DNA from: Aggregatibacter kilianii
GTDB lineage: Bacteria > Pseudomonadota > Gammaproteobacteria > Enterobacterales > Pasteurellaceae
Direction: 5' to 3'
NCBI RefSeq assembly: GCF_003129965.1
Contig: NZ_NRCJ01000003.1
Location: forward strand, 62,001-126,000
Length of the DNA stretch: 64,000 nucleotides
Position 1 is the first letter of the stretch. Every line of letters begins with the position of its first letter. The translations under genes and the position numbers were made by a program. The notes beneath the pieces are model-generated. The model was not told where the DNA came from. It did not search any database and saw nothing but the letters and a program-made list of their open reading frames with translations. Positions 53,805 to 62,591 of the stretch are shown piece by piece.

Positions 53805-54770
53805 TTAAGGTAATTCATCAATATCATCTTTATTGACTTTGGCTTGTACCATGTGTTCACGATTCAGACCCAAGTCATAAGCGATAGCGATAGCAATGAA
53901 GATGGAAGAATAAGTCCCGAATCCGATACCGATTAATAACGCTAGCGAGAAGCTGTGAATGGTCGGACCGCCAAAGATAAAGAGGGCGATGACCACAATT
54001 AACGTTGTGACCGACGTCATAATGGTACGGGAGAGGGTTTGCGTTAAGGAAATATCAATGATGTCGATGGCGGAAATCCGTCTGATTTTACGGAAGTTTT
54101 CACGTACACGGTCGAACACCACGATACTGTCGTTTAACGAGTAACCCACCACAGAAAGGATTGCTGCGATGAAGGTTAAATCCATTTCAATTTGCAGGTA
54201 GGAAAATGCCCCTAAGGTCACGATAACGTCGTGCGCAAGGGAAAGCACACCGCCTGTCGCCAAGCGCCATTCAAAGCGCATGCCTACATAAACCAACAAC
54301 ATAATAAGTGTTGCTAAGGTGGCATAAATGGCGCCTTGAGTGAGTTCTTCACCCACATTCGGACCCACGAATTCAATGGAGCGAATCTGAATGTCGTTAT
54401 CCAAATTACTCAGCATTTTCTTCACATGATCGCCGATTTGCGCATCCTCTGTTGCAGGCAGGCGGATCATCACGTCACGTACGCCGCCGGTGGTTTGTAC
54501 CAATGGGCTTTCAATACCGTTTTGCACTAAAGTCGAACGGATTTTTTCCAAATCCGCCGGTTGAGAAAAGTGGGTATCCACCACCACGCCGCCGGTAAAA
54601 TCCAATCCCCAGTTGAAGCCTTTGGTAAACACAAAGAACAGGGACACGACAATAATTGCAATCGATGCGAGATAACCCCACATACGGTATTTCATAAACT
54701 CAACTAAACGGAAAGGGAGTTTAATGCCTTGAATTTCTCTGATTGGCTGACTTCTGTTTTCTAAATTCAC
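53805..54770 (-). CDS. secF: Protein translocase subunit SecF
   Basis: Works with SecD and YajC to drive protein export using the proton motive force. The 321-residue product has an N-terminal membrane helix, a periplasmic domain (about 55-130) and five helices containing the family segments GLDFTGGVVVDTHF, SVVGYSLNDSIVVFDRVREN and SRTIMTSVTTLIVV. GTG at 54770 is chosen: GAGGA lies 7 nt upstream. The longer alternative TTG at 54806 would overlap secD and has no ribosome-binding site. Third gene of yajC-secD-secF; a hairpin follows. Confidence 0.94.
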   Translation of the reverse strand: MNLENRSQPIREIQGIKLPFRLVEFMKYRMWGYLASIAIIVVSLFFVFTKGFNWGLDFTGGVVVDTHFSQPADLEKIRSTLVQNGIESPLVQTTGGVRDVMIRLPATEDAQIGDHVKKMLSNLDNDIQIRSIEFVGPNVGEELTQGAIYATLATLIMLLVYVGMRFEWRLATGGVLSLAHDVIVTLGAFSYLQIEMDLTFIAAILSVVGYSLNDSIVVFDRVRENFRKIRRISAIDIIDISLTQTLSRTIMTSVTTLIVVIALFIFGGPTIHSFSLALLIGIGFGTYSSIFIAIAIAYDLGLNREHMVQAKVNKDDIDELP

Positions 54771-54786
54771 AATATGTTCCTCGCCG

Positions 54787-56637
54787 TTAAATTGATAATT
54801 TATCAATTCGTTTGCCGCCGTATAAGAAGTTCACGATTGCGCGTGTTCCGGTGATTGCGGTAAACATTGAGATGGCAATACCTAAGGATAAGGTGATGGC
54901 GAAGCCTTTAATCGGACCGGTTCCCACCGCATACAATGCAACGGCAGTCAAAATGGTGGTTAAGTTAGCGTCGAAAATGGAAGTAAACGCACCGTTATAA
55001 CCTTCATTAATGGCTTGTTGAATCGGACGACCGTTGCGGATTTCTTCTTTAATCCGCTCGAAGATCAACACGTTCGCATCCACAGACATCCCTACTGCTA
55101 ATACGATACCGGCAATCCCCGGCATGGTGAGTGTCGCACCCGGCAGTAAAGACATTAATCCGACCAATAAGACGATGTTAGCGATTAAGGCAATATTGGC
55201 GATGATGCCGAATTTACGGTAGTAAATCACCATAAATGCCACCACGATCATTAAGCCCCAGAAACTCGCCTGCAACCCTTGTTCTACGTTTTGCGCACCA
55301 AGAGATGGACCGATTGTGCGTTCTTCCACGATTTGAATCGGCGCAATTAACGCACCGGAACGAAGTAACACTGCTAGGTTTTGCGCTTCCGCAGGGGAGT
55401 CGATGCCGGTAATTTGGAATTGGCTGCCGAAACGACCTTGGATGGTCGCCACGTTAATGACTTCTTCGTGTTTTTGCAAAATGGTTTTGCCGCTTTCGTC
55501 TTTTTTACCGCTGTCTTTATATTCAACATACAAAGTCGCCATCGGTTTTTTCAGATTTAAACGGGTGGTTTGCGACATGATTTCGCCGCCCTCGCTATCC
55601 AACGTTACGCTGACTTGCGGCAATGAAGTGTTTTGATCGACACCGGAACTGGCGTTGGTAATGTGTTCCCCGCCAAGTACCGCACGTTTATAAAGCACCA
55701 CCGGGCGATTATTTCTATCGTATTTCACTTCAGAGTCGGAAGGTACCATACCGCGCGCCGCCGCGTCTAAATTGGCGTTTGCGTTGACCATGCGAAATTC
55801 AAGCGTTGCTGTCGCACCGAGAATTTCTTTCGCGCGGGCGGTGTCTTGTACGCCCGGCAATTCCACTACGATACGTTCTGCACCTTGGCGTTGAATTACC
55901 GCTTCCGCCACACCCAATTCCGTCACACGTTTACGCAAAATACTTAAGTTTTGCTCAATGGCGCTTTCACGTGCTTCGTTTAATGCAGTATCGGATAAAC
56001 CTAAAGACAAGGTGTTATCGGAGGTTGCTCGCACATCTAAATTCGGGTGCTGTCTGCGCAAATAGCGTTGCACGTCGGAAAGTTGTTGCGCGTTGACTAG
56101 GGTAACGCTGGTGCCGAAATTCTCGGTGGATTTAATGGCGCTATATTGATATTTTTCTTTGCGTAATTCGGTTCGCAAGGAATCTTGTAACTGCTCCTGA
56201 CGTTTGGTCAGTGCGGAATTCATATCCACTTCCATCAGAAAGCGCACGCCGCCGCGCAAGTCTAAGCCCCATTTCATCGGGTTGCCGCCGATGCTGCTTA
56301 ACCATTTCGGGGTTGCAGGCGCAAGGTTGAGCGCCACAGAATAGTTTGTGCCTAACTTTTCGGTAATTTTGTCTTTGGCGAGTAATTGGGTATCGGTATT
56401 GTTAAAACGCACTAAAATCGAGCCGTTTTCCAATACGATGGATTTGGTTGCCAGATCATTATCTTTGAGCACGGATTGAACTTCGCTGAGGACTGTGGAA
56501 TTAGCTTCCTGACCGCGAGTTCCTGAAATTTGTACGGCAGGGTCTTCACCGTAAAGATTTGGAAGAGCATATAAAATACCAATGGCGACCACAAAGATCA
56601 CCATTAGATTCTTCCATAAAGGGTAACGATTTAACAT
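54787..56637 (-). CDS. secD: Protein translocase subunit SecD
   Basis: Inner-membrane RND-type partner of SecF. The 616 residues match the family: N-terminal helix (about 7-27), a large periplasmic P1 domain ([16 protein letters not shown] near 115-135), and five C-terminal helices including [31 protein letters not shown] at 56637. It lies 30 nt after yajC and 16 nt before secF. Confidence 0.97.
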   Translation of the reverse strand: MLNRYPLWKNLMVIFVVAIGILYALPNLYGEDPAVQISGTRGQEANSTVLSEVQSVLKDNDLATKSIVLENGSILVRFNNTDTQLLAKDKITEKLGTNYSVALNLAPATPKWLSSIGGNPMKWGLDLRGGVRFLMEVDMNSALTKRQEQLQDSLRTELRKEKYQYSAIKSTENFGTSVTLVNAQQLSDVQRYLRRQHPNLDVRATSDNTLSLGLSDTALNEARESAIEQNLSILRKRVTELGVAEAVIQRQGAERIVVELPGVQDTARAKEILGATATLEFRMVNANANLDAAARGMVPSDSEVKYDRNNRPVVLYKRAVLGGEHITNASSGVDQNTSLPQVSVTLDSEGGEIMSQTTRLNLKKPMATLYVEYKDSGKKDESGKTILQKHEEVINVATIQGRFGSQFQITGIDSPAEAQNLAVLLRSGALIAPIQIVEERTIGPSLGAQNVEQGLQASFWGLMIVVAFMVIYYRKFGIIANIALIANIVLLVGLMSLLPGATLTMPGIAGIVLAVGMSVDANVLIFERIKEEIRNGRPIQQAINEGYNGAFTSIFDANLTTILTAVALYAVGTGPIKGFAITLSLGIAISMFTAITGTRAIVNFLYGGKRIDKLSI

Positions 56638-56667
56638 AGATTTCCTGTTCCCTTGAGGAATGTAAAA

Positions 56668-56967
56668 TTAAAGGGTTTTGATTGTGCCTTTCGGTAATAC
56701 CGCCGCAATGTAGTTACGGTTGATGGTCACTTCAGTGCTATCGTTTAAGGCGATAACGATACTATCGCTATTTTCCACCACTTTGGTGATTTTGCCGATA
56801 ATACCGCCGGCGGTAAGCACTTCGGTGCCTTTGGCTAATTCGGACATGAGTTTTTTGTGTTCTTTATTTCTTTTTGCTTGCGGACGATAAATCATGAAAT
56901 AGAAAATCAATCCGAACATGACGAAAATAAATAACATTGACATTGGGCTGCCTTGTTGCGCTTCCAT
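56668..56967 (-). CDS. yajC: Preprotein translocase subunit YajC
   Basis: A 99-residue single-span protein of the SecDF-YajC complex. The hydrophobic helix at about 9-29 (SMLFIFVMFGLIFYFMIY) is followed by RPQAKRNKEHKKLM and a small beta domain (GTEVLTAGGIIGKI). The length is typical. AAGGAAAT lies about 5 nt before the ATG. First gene of the yajC-secD-secF unit. Confidence 0.96.
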   Translation of the reverse strand: MEAQQGSPMSMLFIFVMFGLIFYFMIYRPQAKRNKEHKKLMSELAKGTEVLTAGGIIGKITKVVENSDSIVIALNDSTEVTINRNYIAAVLPKGTIKTL

Positions 56968-57121
56968 TCAAATTTCCTTTTAGTTAATGAAAATATAAAG
57001 ACGCCGTGAAGCGTCCGTAACTGATAAAAATCGCCGCCTAAAATACCATAATTCCGCTGAAATGTGAAAATGATATTGTAAAAACGGCGGTAAAAAAGAC
57101 TGCACTTTGGCGGTCTTCCGA

Positions 57122-57490
57122 CTAATTTTTATCTAAATCCAAATCGGCTTTGTATTCAATCCGATCTTTGTTTTTCAGTTCGATGGAAACATCCAGTTCC
57201 TGATCGCCCCGTTTAAATTTTAAATCCGCATCATCACGTTTGATTTCGGACTCTTCGATACGGAATCCGCGATCTTTGGCGTGTTCAATCACACGTTTGG
57301 CAAGGGGACGCACATCATCACCGTATAGCCGAAACTCCACTTCATATTCACCGCGATCCTGACGATCTACTTTCACCACCTCGGCGTTGCGGGGTTTATA
57401 AATATCACTCGGAATAGATTTCGCCGACACAGTAGTTGAAGTCAAACCAAGTACAGTCGCCAATAGCGTAGCTTTCAGAATATTTTTCAT
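57122..57490 (-). CDS. Small periplasmic protein of unknown function
   Basis: A 122-residue product with a Sec signal peptide (about 1-22, cleavage after VSA) and a highly charged alpha/beta domain (EVEFRLYGDDVRPLAKRVIEHAKDRGF; repeated Asp/Lys strands to the end). The composition resembles PepSY-type periplasmic proteins, but I cannot assign it. ATG at 57490 has AAGGATTT upstream. It lies 42 nt downstream of the TusA-like gene and may be co-transcribed with it. Confidence 0.7.
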   Translation of the reverse strand: MKNILKATLLATVLGLTSTTVSAKSIPSDIYKPRNAEVVKVDRQDRGEYEVEFRLYGDDVRPLAKRVIEHAKDRGFRIEESEIKRDDADLKFKRGDQELDVSIELKNKDRIEYKADLDLDKN

Positions 57491-57532
57491 AGAAATCCTT
57501 ATGGATAACAAAATGTTATGTAACATCAACAA

Positions 57533-57751
57533 TCAGTTGTCGATCTTACGAATTTTGAGTTGCCGATGTTGCGCATTCACTTCAAGAACACAATGCTGTT
57601 TTTCGCAAAGTAAACGAAATTCTTCAACAGTGCTTTCAGCTGAAAGCAACACGACTAACTCGTCACCCGCCGTTAGCCTTACTAATGCTTTTTTCGTCAT
57701 TAACAAAGGCAACGGACAGCGATAATCCCGCGTATCAAGTTGATATTCCAT
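57533..57751 (-). CDS. TusA/SirA-family sulfur carrier-like protein
   Basis: A 72-residue protein with the family signature RCPLPLLMTKKAL; Cys12 of the CPxP motif is the persulfide-carrying residue in TusA. Family members relay sulfur, for example to tRNA thiolation or molybdopterin, or lack a known role. It is shorter than canonical TusA and lies downstream of tgt and a hemerythrin-like gene, so the specific pathway is unclear. Confidence 0.82.
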   Translation of the reverse strand: MEYQLDTRDYRCPLPLLMTKKALVRLTAGDELVVLLSAESTVEEFRLLCEKQHCVLEVNAQHRQLKIRKIDN

Positions 57752-57768
57752 ACTTTATTGATTATGGG

Positions 57769-58287
57769 TTATCGCTGCAACTGACGACGGTTTGACATGA
57801 TTTTCCCGATGGAGTTCAATTCAGCCTCCGACAGGTGCTGTTTGCCCAGTTCAAATAACGGCTCTTCCAATGCGATATGTTTATCGTAACCCAACACCAC
57901 GTTATTGATTAATTCGACGTCCACATTATCCTGCTCGCCGCTCAACAGGGCTTCCAGCTGGGCGGATAATTTCGCCCAATTATCGTGCAAAATCACATGC
58001 TGTCTTTCCAACTCGTCAATGTCTTTCTGCGCTTCCGGCACATATTTTACCAACATCGGGAAAAAATCCTTTTCCTCGTCGTCATGGTGCAATGGCGCGG
58101 ATTGGTTGAAGTAATTCAGAATTTGTTGCACATCATTTTTCACCGCCTGATTACAACCATGTTTCGCCAAATAATCGGGCAAAATCGTCAACTGGCGACA
58201 AAAACGCTTCACTTTGCCATGGCAGGCATACAGCATCTCAATAGGTTCGTTCCAACTGGCGAATTGTTGGGGTTCAAGGATTTGCAT
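57769..58287 (-). CDS. Hemerythrin HHE-domain protein
   Basis: A 172-residue four-helix protein. Candidate di-iron ligands appear in YACHGKVKRF, APLHHDDEEKDFFPML, ERQHVILHDNW and YDKHIALEEPLF. HHE proteins sense or store oxygen, nitric oxide or iron. ATG at 58287 is chosen over an upstream start at 58350 because AGGAG lies 6 nt upstream and the longer frame runs through an uptake-sequence hairpin. It lies 17 nt before the TusA-like gene. Confidence 0.82.
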   Translation of the reverse strand: MQILEPQQFASWNEPIEMLYACHGKVKRFCRQLTILPDYLAKHGCNQAVKNDVQQILNYFNQSAPLHHDDEEKDFFPMLVKYVPEAQKDIDELERQHVILHDNWAKLSAQLEALLSGEQDNVDVELINNVVLGYDKHIALEEPLFELGKQHLSEAELNSIGKIMSNRRQLQR

Positions 58288-58306
58288 AAGTGCTCCTGTG
58301 GTTGGG

Positions 58307-58354
58307 AAAAGTGCGGTCGATTTAAAAAACGTTTTTGAAAACGACCGCACTTTT
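58307..58354 (-). terminator. Inverted uptake-sequence hairpin after tgt
   Basis: AAAAGTGCGGTCG (58307-58319) pairs with CGACCGCACTTTT (58342-58354), with inner A/T tracts. It separates tgt from the downstream hemerythrin-like gene. Confidence 0.82.
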
Positions 58355-58360
58355 CACTGA

Positions 58361-59512
<1,152 letters not shown>

Positions 59513-59554
59513 TCAATTTCCTCAACGAATAAACAGTTCGAAGGTTTTTAGTCA

Positions 59555-59584
59555 ATAAAAAAGCCTGTTTAAATATACAGGCTT
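59555..59584 (-). terminator. Minus-strand terminator with no annotated gene upstream
   Basis: ACAGGCTT (59577-59584) and AAGCCTGT (59561-59568) form an 8-bp stem. On the minus strand the stem is followed by a run of six U. Transcription from queA is already stopped by the hairpin at 61169-61197, and the gene between is on the plus strand. This terminator therefore points to a small minus-strand transcript starting within about 59.6-59.8 kb. Confidence 0.7.
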
Positions 59585-59589
59585 CATGC

Positions 59590-59595
59590 TATAAT
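59590..59595 (+). promoter_or_regulatory. Extended -10 promoter of the small-peptide transcript
   Basis: TGCTATAAT (59587-59595) is an extended -10 element (TGN-TATAAT) with only a weak -35 (TGTTTA, 59566-59571). It would start an RNA near 59602, giving a leader of about 114 nt before the peptide start codon. Confidence 0.65.
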
Positions 59596-59620
59596 TTTTG
59601 GCAATGCTCTTTAGAGCAGA

Positions 59621-59647
59621 GGCGGATCTGTGAAAAATCAGTCCGCC
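59621..59647 (+). other. 5' leader hairpin of the small-peptide transcript
   Basis: GGCGGA (59621-59626) plus CTG (59628-59630) pair with CAG (59639-59641) plus TCCGCC (59642-59647), with one bulged base. It would protect or structure the 5' half of the leader. Confidence 0.6.
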
Positions 59648-59675
59648 AGTTGCACCTGACGGGCTGTTTAAGTAG

Positions 59676-59708
59676 ATCCTTAATTTTTCACAATATCCAA
59701 TTAAGGAT
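59676..59708 (+). promoter_or_regulatory. Stem sequestering the ribosome-binding site of the small peptide
   Basis: ATCCTTAATT (59676-59685) pairs perfectly with AATTAAGGAT (59699-59708), which contains the AAGGA Shine-Dalgarno of the 23-codon frame. The 10-bp stem with a 13-nt loop would keep translation off unless it is opened. This is a common feature of type I toxin mRNAs. Confidence 0.75.
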
Positions 59709-59715
59709 AAAAATT

Positions 59716-59787
59716 ATGATTAAATTTATTGTTAAATTAATCATCGTTATTCTGCTTTGCCTGCTATTAAGAGGTAGCGCTGGCTAA
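59716..59787 (+). CDS. 23-residue hydrophobic peptide, type I toxin-like
   Basis: ATG at 59716 follows AAGGA by 8 nt and encodes 23 residues, starting MIKFIVKLIIVIL, continuing LCLLL and ending RGSAG. Two Lys at the N-terminus, a 14-residue hydrophobic helix (about 5-18) and a short polar tail are the layout of small membrane toxins such as Ibs. The mRNA has its own promoter, a structured leader and a terminator at 59803-59830, so it is a stand-alone unit. An alternative is an attenuation leader peptide rich in Ile/Leu/Val, but the following gene has its own promoter-like sequence and is not an ilv gene. Confidence 0.5.
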   Translation: MIKFIVKLIIVILLCLLLRGSAG

Positions 59788-59802
59788 GCAGATTCACCGA
59801 TT

Positions 59803-59835
59803 CAAGGAATGGTTCCCGCCATTCCTTGTTTTTTA
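59803..59835 (+). terminator. Terminator of the small-peptide transcript
   Basis: CAAGGAATGG (59803-59812) pairs perfectly with CCATTCCTTG (59819-59828) around a 6-nt loop, followed by a T-run. It begins 16 nt after the peptide stop codon. Confidence 0.92.
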
Positions 59836-60016
59836 TTTTATGACTTGCCCGAAAATAAGTCAAACTTCGCCTTTTCCCATTCTTAAAGAAGTTTCAATTT
59901 TTTTTCTATAATTGTTGTCAAAGAAACTAAGATTTTTCTTGAAAAAGCTATTTTTTGTATTAGTATGCAAATTTATGGCTTTATGTTGATTATTTATTCA
60001 CTTGGGAACACAGTTT

Positions 60017-61153
60017 ATGCAACGGAGAGAGCTTCTGAAATTAACCGGCGCAGCCGTTATCGGCATGACGATTGCGCCATCGCTCATGGCGAAAAAGAAA
60101 GGCACGGGTAATGGTTCCGCTATGCTGCATTTGAATTTTAATGAAAATTCATTAGGCATGTCTGAAAAAGCCAAGCAGGCGGTTATAAATAGCATCGGTA
60201 TTGGTTCCCGTTATCCTGATGACCAACGTAGTGAATTAATCCGCCGATTAGCCGAAAAATATAATCTGGAAGATAATTTCGTGTCTTTAGGAAACGGTTC
60301 TTCCGAAAATATTCGGGGGATTATTCAATCACAGGTTTTCAAAGCAAGACAAGCCAAGCAAACGGTTCAATTAATTGTACCGGATCCTACCTTTAATTAT
60401 GCCGAATTATATGCGCAAGCAATGAATGTGTCGGTTGTCAAAGTGCCGTTGGCAGATGACTTCCTATTTGATTTGGATAAATTGCAGGAAGCCGCCGAGA
60501 AGTTCAGTGGTGTTAGTATTATCTACTTGTGTAACCCGAATAACCCGACTTCAACCGTTACGCCGGCAAAAGAATTATTTCACTGGATTAAAAAATCACC
60601 GGAGAATTATTTCTTCTTATTGGATGAAGCCTATGCGGAATATGTGCAGGATCCCGAGTTTGAAAGCGGCGTTAAATTGATTAAACAAGGCTTTAAAAAT
60701 GTTGCTGTTACCCGCACGTTCTCCAAGTTTTATGCCATGGCAGGTTATCGCGTCGGCTATATGTTGGCTAATTCCGATGTGGTGGAAGAAGTGGATAAAT
60801 TCATGTCCATTGATAACAATAATATTGCGGGCGTAGTTGCTGCATTGGCTTCCTTAAAAGATAAAACCTTTGCAGAACTCAGCTTACAAAGCAACAATGC
60901 ATCCCGTCAAATTGTGGAAAAAGCATTGTCAGAGCTGGAATTGGACTTTGCGCCTTCTAACGGAAATTTCATTTTCCACGAGATTAAAGGTGATGTGCCG
61001 CAATACCAAGAGCGCATGAAAGAAAACGGCATTCTGGTGGGGCGTGAGTTTTTACCGATTCAAAACTGGAGTCGTTTAACGTTAGGTACACCCGAAGAAA
61101 TGCAACGTTTTGTCAGCGTGTTAAAAGAGTTTCGGCAAAAAGGCTGGGTGTAA
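60017..61153 (+). CDS. Tat-targeted PLP-dependent aminotransferase (HisC-like)
   Basis: A 378-residue class I/II aminotransferase resembling histidinol-phosphate aminotransferases. The substrate entry region is HLNFNENSLGMS, cofactor contacts are in GNGSSENIRG, YLCNPNNPTST and LDEAYAEYV, and the PLP lysine is in RTFSKFYAMAGYRVGY. The N-terminus MQRRELLKLTGAAVIGMTIAPSLMA is a twin-arginine signal (RRxLLK), implying export as a folded enzyme. ATG at 60017 keeps the RR motif at the terminus. TTGAAA (about 59938) and a TATTAGTAT stretch form a promoter candidate. The substrate is unknown; hisC itself would normally sit in the his operon. Confidence 0.83.
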   Translation: MQRRELLKLTGAAVIGMTIAPSLMAKKKGTGNGSAMLHLNFNENSLGMSEKAKQAVINSIGIGSRYPDDQRSELIRRLAEKYNLEDNFVSLGNGSSENIRGIIQSQVFKARQAKQTVQLIVPDPTFNYAELYAQAMNVSVVKVPLADDFLFDLDKLQEAAEKFSGVSIIYLCNPNNPTSTVTPAKELFHWIKKSPENYFFLLDEAYAEYVQDPEFESGVKLIKQGFKNVAVTRTFSKFYAMAGYRVGYMLANSDVVEEVDKFMSIDNNNIAGVVAALASLKDKTFAELSLQSNNASRQIVEKALSELELDFAPSNGNFIFHEIKGDVPQYQERMKENGILVGREFLPIQNWSRLTLGTPEEMQRFVSVLKEFRQKGWV

Positions 61154-61168
61154 AATAAGTGAAGTAAA

Positions 61169-61199
61169 AATAAAGGTGGGGCAATCTCACCTTTATTCT
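61169..61199. terminator. Bidirectional terminator between the aminotransferase gene and queA
   Basis: AATAAAGGTG (61169-61178) pairs with CACCTTTATT (61188-61197). It serves the convergent genes on both sides. Confidence 0.85.
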
Positions 61200-61211
61200 T
61201 TCTGAAATCCG

Positions 61212-62303
61212 TTATTCCAATCCCTTCACATTCGGGTTTTTACTGATAAACATAGCATCGCCGTAACTGAAAAAACGATAGTGATTTTCCACCGCACTTT
61301 TATAGGCATTCATTGTGTGCGAAAAACCCGCAAAGGCAGAAACCAACATAATCAGCGTACTTTCCGGCAAATGGAAGTTGGTAATCAAGCAATCTACCAC
61401 GCGGAATTTTTTGCCCGGATAAATAAAGATAGAGGTATCGGAAAAATACGGTTCAATGAGCACCGCACTTTGCTTTTCTTCTGCTCCCAATGCCGCGCTT
61501 TCAATGGAGCGTACCGATGTCGTCCCCACCGCAATCACACGTTTGCCCGCTTTTTTCGTGGCTAAAATGGCATCGCAAACCGCTTGCGGCACTTCCACAT
61601 ATTCTGCGTGCATAATGTGATCTTCAATATTTTCCACGCGCACCGGTTGGAATGTCCCCGCGCCGACGTGTAGTGTCACAAACGCAAAACTTACCCCTTT
61701 GGCTTTGAGTTGCGCCAATAATTCATCATCAAAATGTAAGCCCGCCGTCGGTGCCGCAACCGCCCCCGGCACTTTGTTATAGACAGTTTGGTAACGCTCC
61801 TGATCCGCTTCTTCATCAGGACGATCAATATACGGCGGCAACGGCATATGCCCGATTTGCTGCAACACATCAAAAAGTGCGGTCTGTTTTTCGGCTATTT
61901 CGATCTCAAATAAACTACCTTGGCGACCAATCATCAAGGCTTTTATGCCATTGCCCTCGCCTAATTTATCCTCGCCTAAAACCAGCTCAGTGCCTTCCTT
62001 CGGTGCTTTGGAGGCACGCACATGGGCGAGAAAACGGGAATCGCTCAACACGCGCTCCACCAATACTTCAATTTTCCCACCACTGATTTTGCGCCCGAAC
62101 ATCCGCGCAGGAATCACGCGGGTGTTATTGAATATCATCAAATCACCCGGATTAACCAGTTCCAACACATCAGCAAAAGTGCGGTGAAAAATTTCCCCGT
62201 TTTCGCCGTTCAGCTGTAACAAACGGCTGGCGGTTCGTTCCGGTTTCGGATAACGGGCAATCAATTCGTCAGGTAAATCAAAATAAAAATCGGCAACACG
62301 CAT
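61212..62303 (-). CDS. queA: S-adenosylmethionine:tRNA ribosyltransferase-isomerase
   Basis: Converts preQ1-tRNA to epoxyqueuosine-tRNA using the ribosyl moiety of SAM. The 363 residues show family hallmarks: [18 protein letters not shown] start, [48 protein letters not shown]-like ([25 protein letters not shown]), and the terminal [15 protein letters not shown]. Four uptake-sequence cores lie inside or at its ends. It acts directly after Tgt, encoded 1.7 kb downstream on the same strand. Confidence 0.97.
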   Translation of the reverse strand: MRVADFYFDLPDELIARYPKPERTASRLLQLNGENGEIFHRTFADVLELVNPGDLMIFNNTRVIPARMFGRKISGGKIEVLVERVLSDSRFLAHVRASKAPKEGTELVLGEDKLGEGNGIKALMIGRQGSLFEIEIAEKQTALFDVLQQIGHMPLPPYIDRPDEEADQERYQTVYNKVPGAVAAPTAGLHFDDELLAQLKAKGVSFAFVTLHVGAGTFQPVRVENIEDHIMHAEYVEVPQAVCDAILATKKAGKRVIAVGTTSVRSIESAALGAEEKQSAVLIEPYFSDTSIFIYPGKKFRVVDCLITNFHLPESTLIMLVSAFAGFSHTMNAYKSAVENHYRFFSYGDAMFISKNPNVKGLE

Positions 62304-62472
62304 AATGGAAAAGTCGGTTTGAAAAAGAGGGCGGTAGTCTAGTGCGAATCGGGGAGAATCTCAAGGGAAAATAAGTAATGGTTTGAAAAGAGATAATGTT
62401 AGTGCCTTTCTTAAATACAAGCGGTGCCTATTCTAATAAAATTTCTTCTGAAATCTCACTTTCCTCAAGACG

Positions 62473-62503
62473 AAAAAAAAGCCCTTTCAAGGGGGAAGGG
62501 CTG
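62473..62503 (-). terminator. Terminator after trhP (minus strand)
   Basis: AGCCCTT (62481-62487) and AAGGGCT (62497-62503) form the stem. The A-run at 62474-62481 gives a U-run on the minus strand. Apart from this the 62304-62591 gap shows only A+T-rich sequence and no gene. Confidence 0.8.
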
Positions 62504-62591
62504 AATAAAGTATTTGGAGTCATATTTTTTTAGGGTATGGCGCGCATTATATACACCTAAATTAAGATTGCAACATTTATTTAACAAAAAA

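Larger units (their letters stand above)
59585..59706 (-). ncRNA. Putative antisense RNA opposite the small-peptide leader
   Basis: Inferred from the orphan minus-strand terminator (59555-59584). A weak minus-strand promoter candidate is seen: TTAATT (from 59740) and CATAAT (from 59718), 16 nt apart. Such an RNA would be fully complementary to the structured 5' leader of the peptide mRNA, as Sib RNAs are to ibs. The ends are estimates; no direct evidence of transcription. Confidence 0.35.

Noticed and set aside
54771-54806. A longer secF starting at TTG 54806
   Set aside because: It overlaps the secD end and lacks a ribosome-binding site, whereas GTG 54770 has GAGGA at good spacing.
59716-60016. 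The 23-codon frame as an ilv-type attenuator leader for the aminotransferase gene
   Set aside because: The peptide is Ile/Leu/Val-rich and followed by a terminator, but the next gene is HisC-like with its own promoter-like sequence. The sequestered ribosome-binding site and minus-strand terminator also fit a type I toxin better. Kept only as an alternative.
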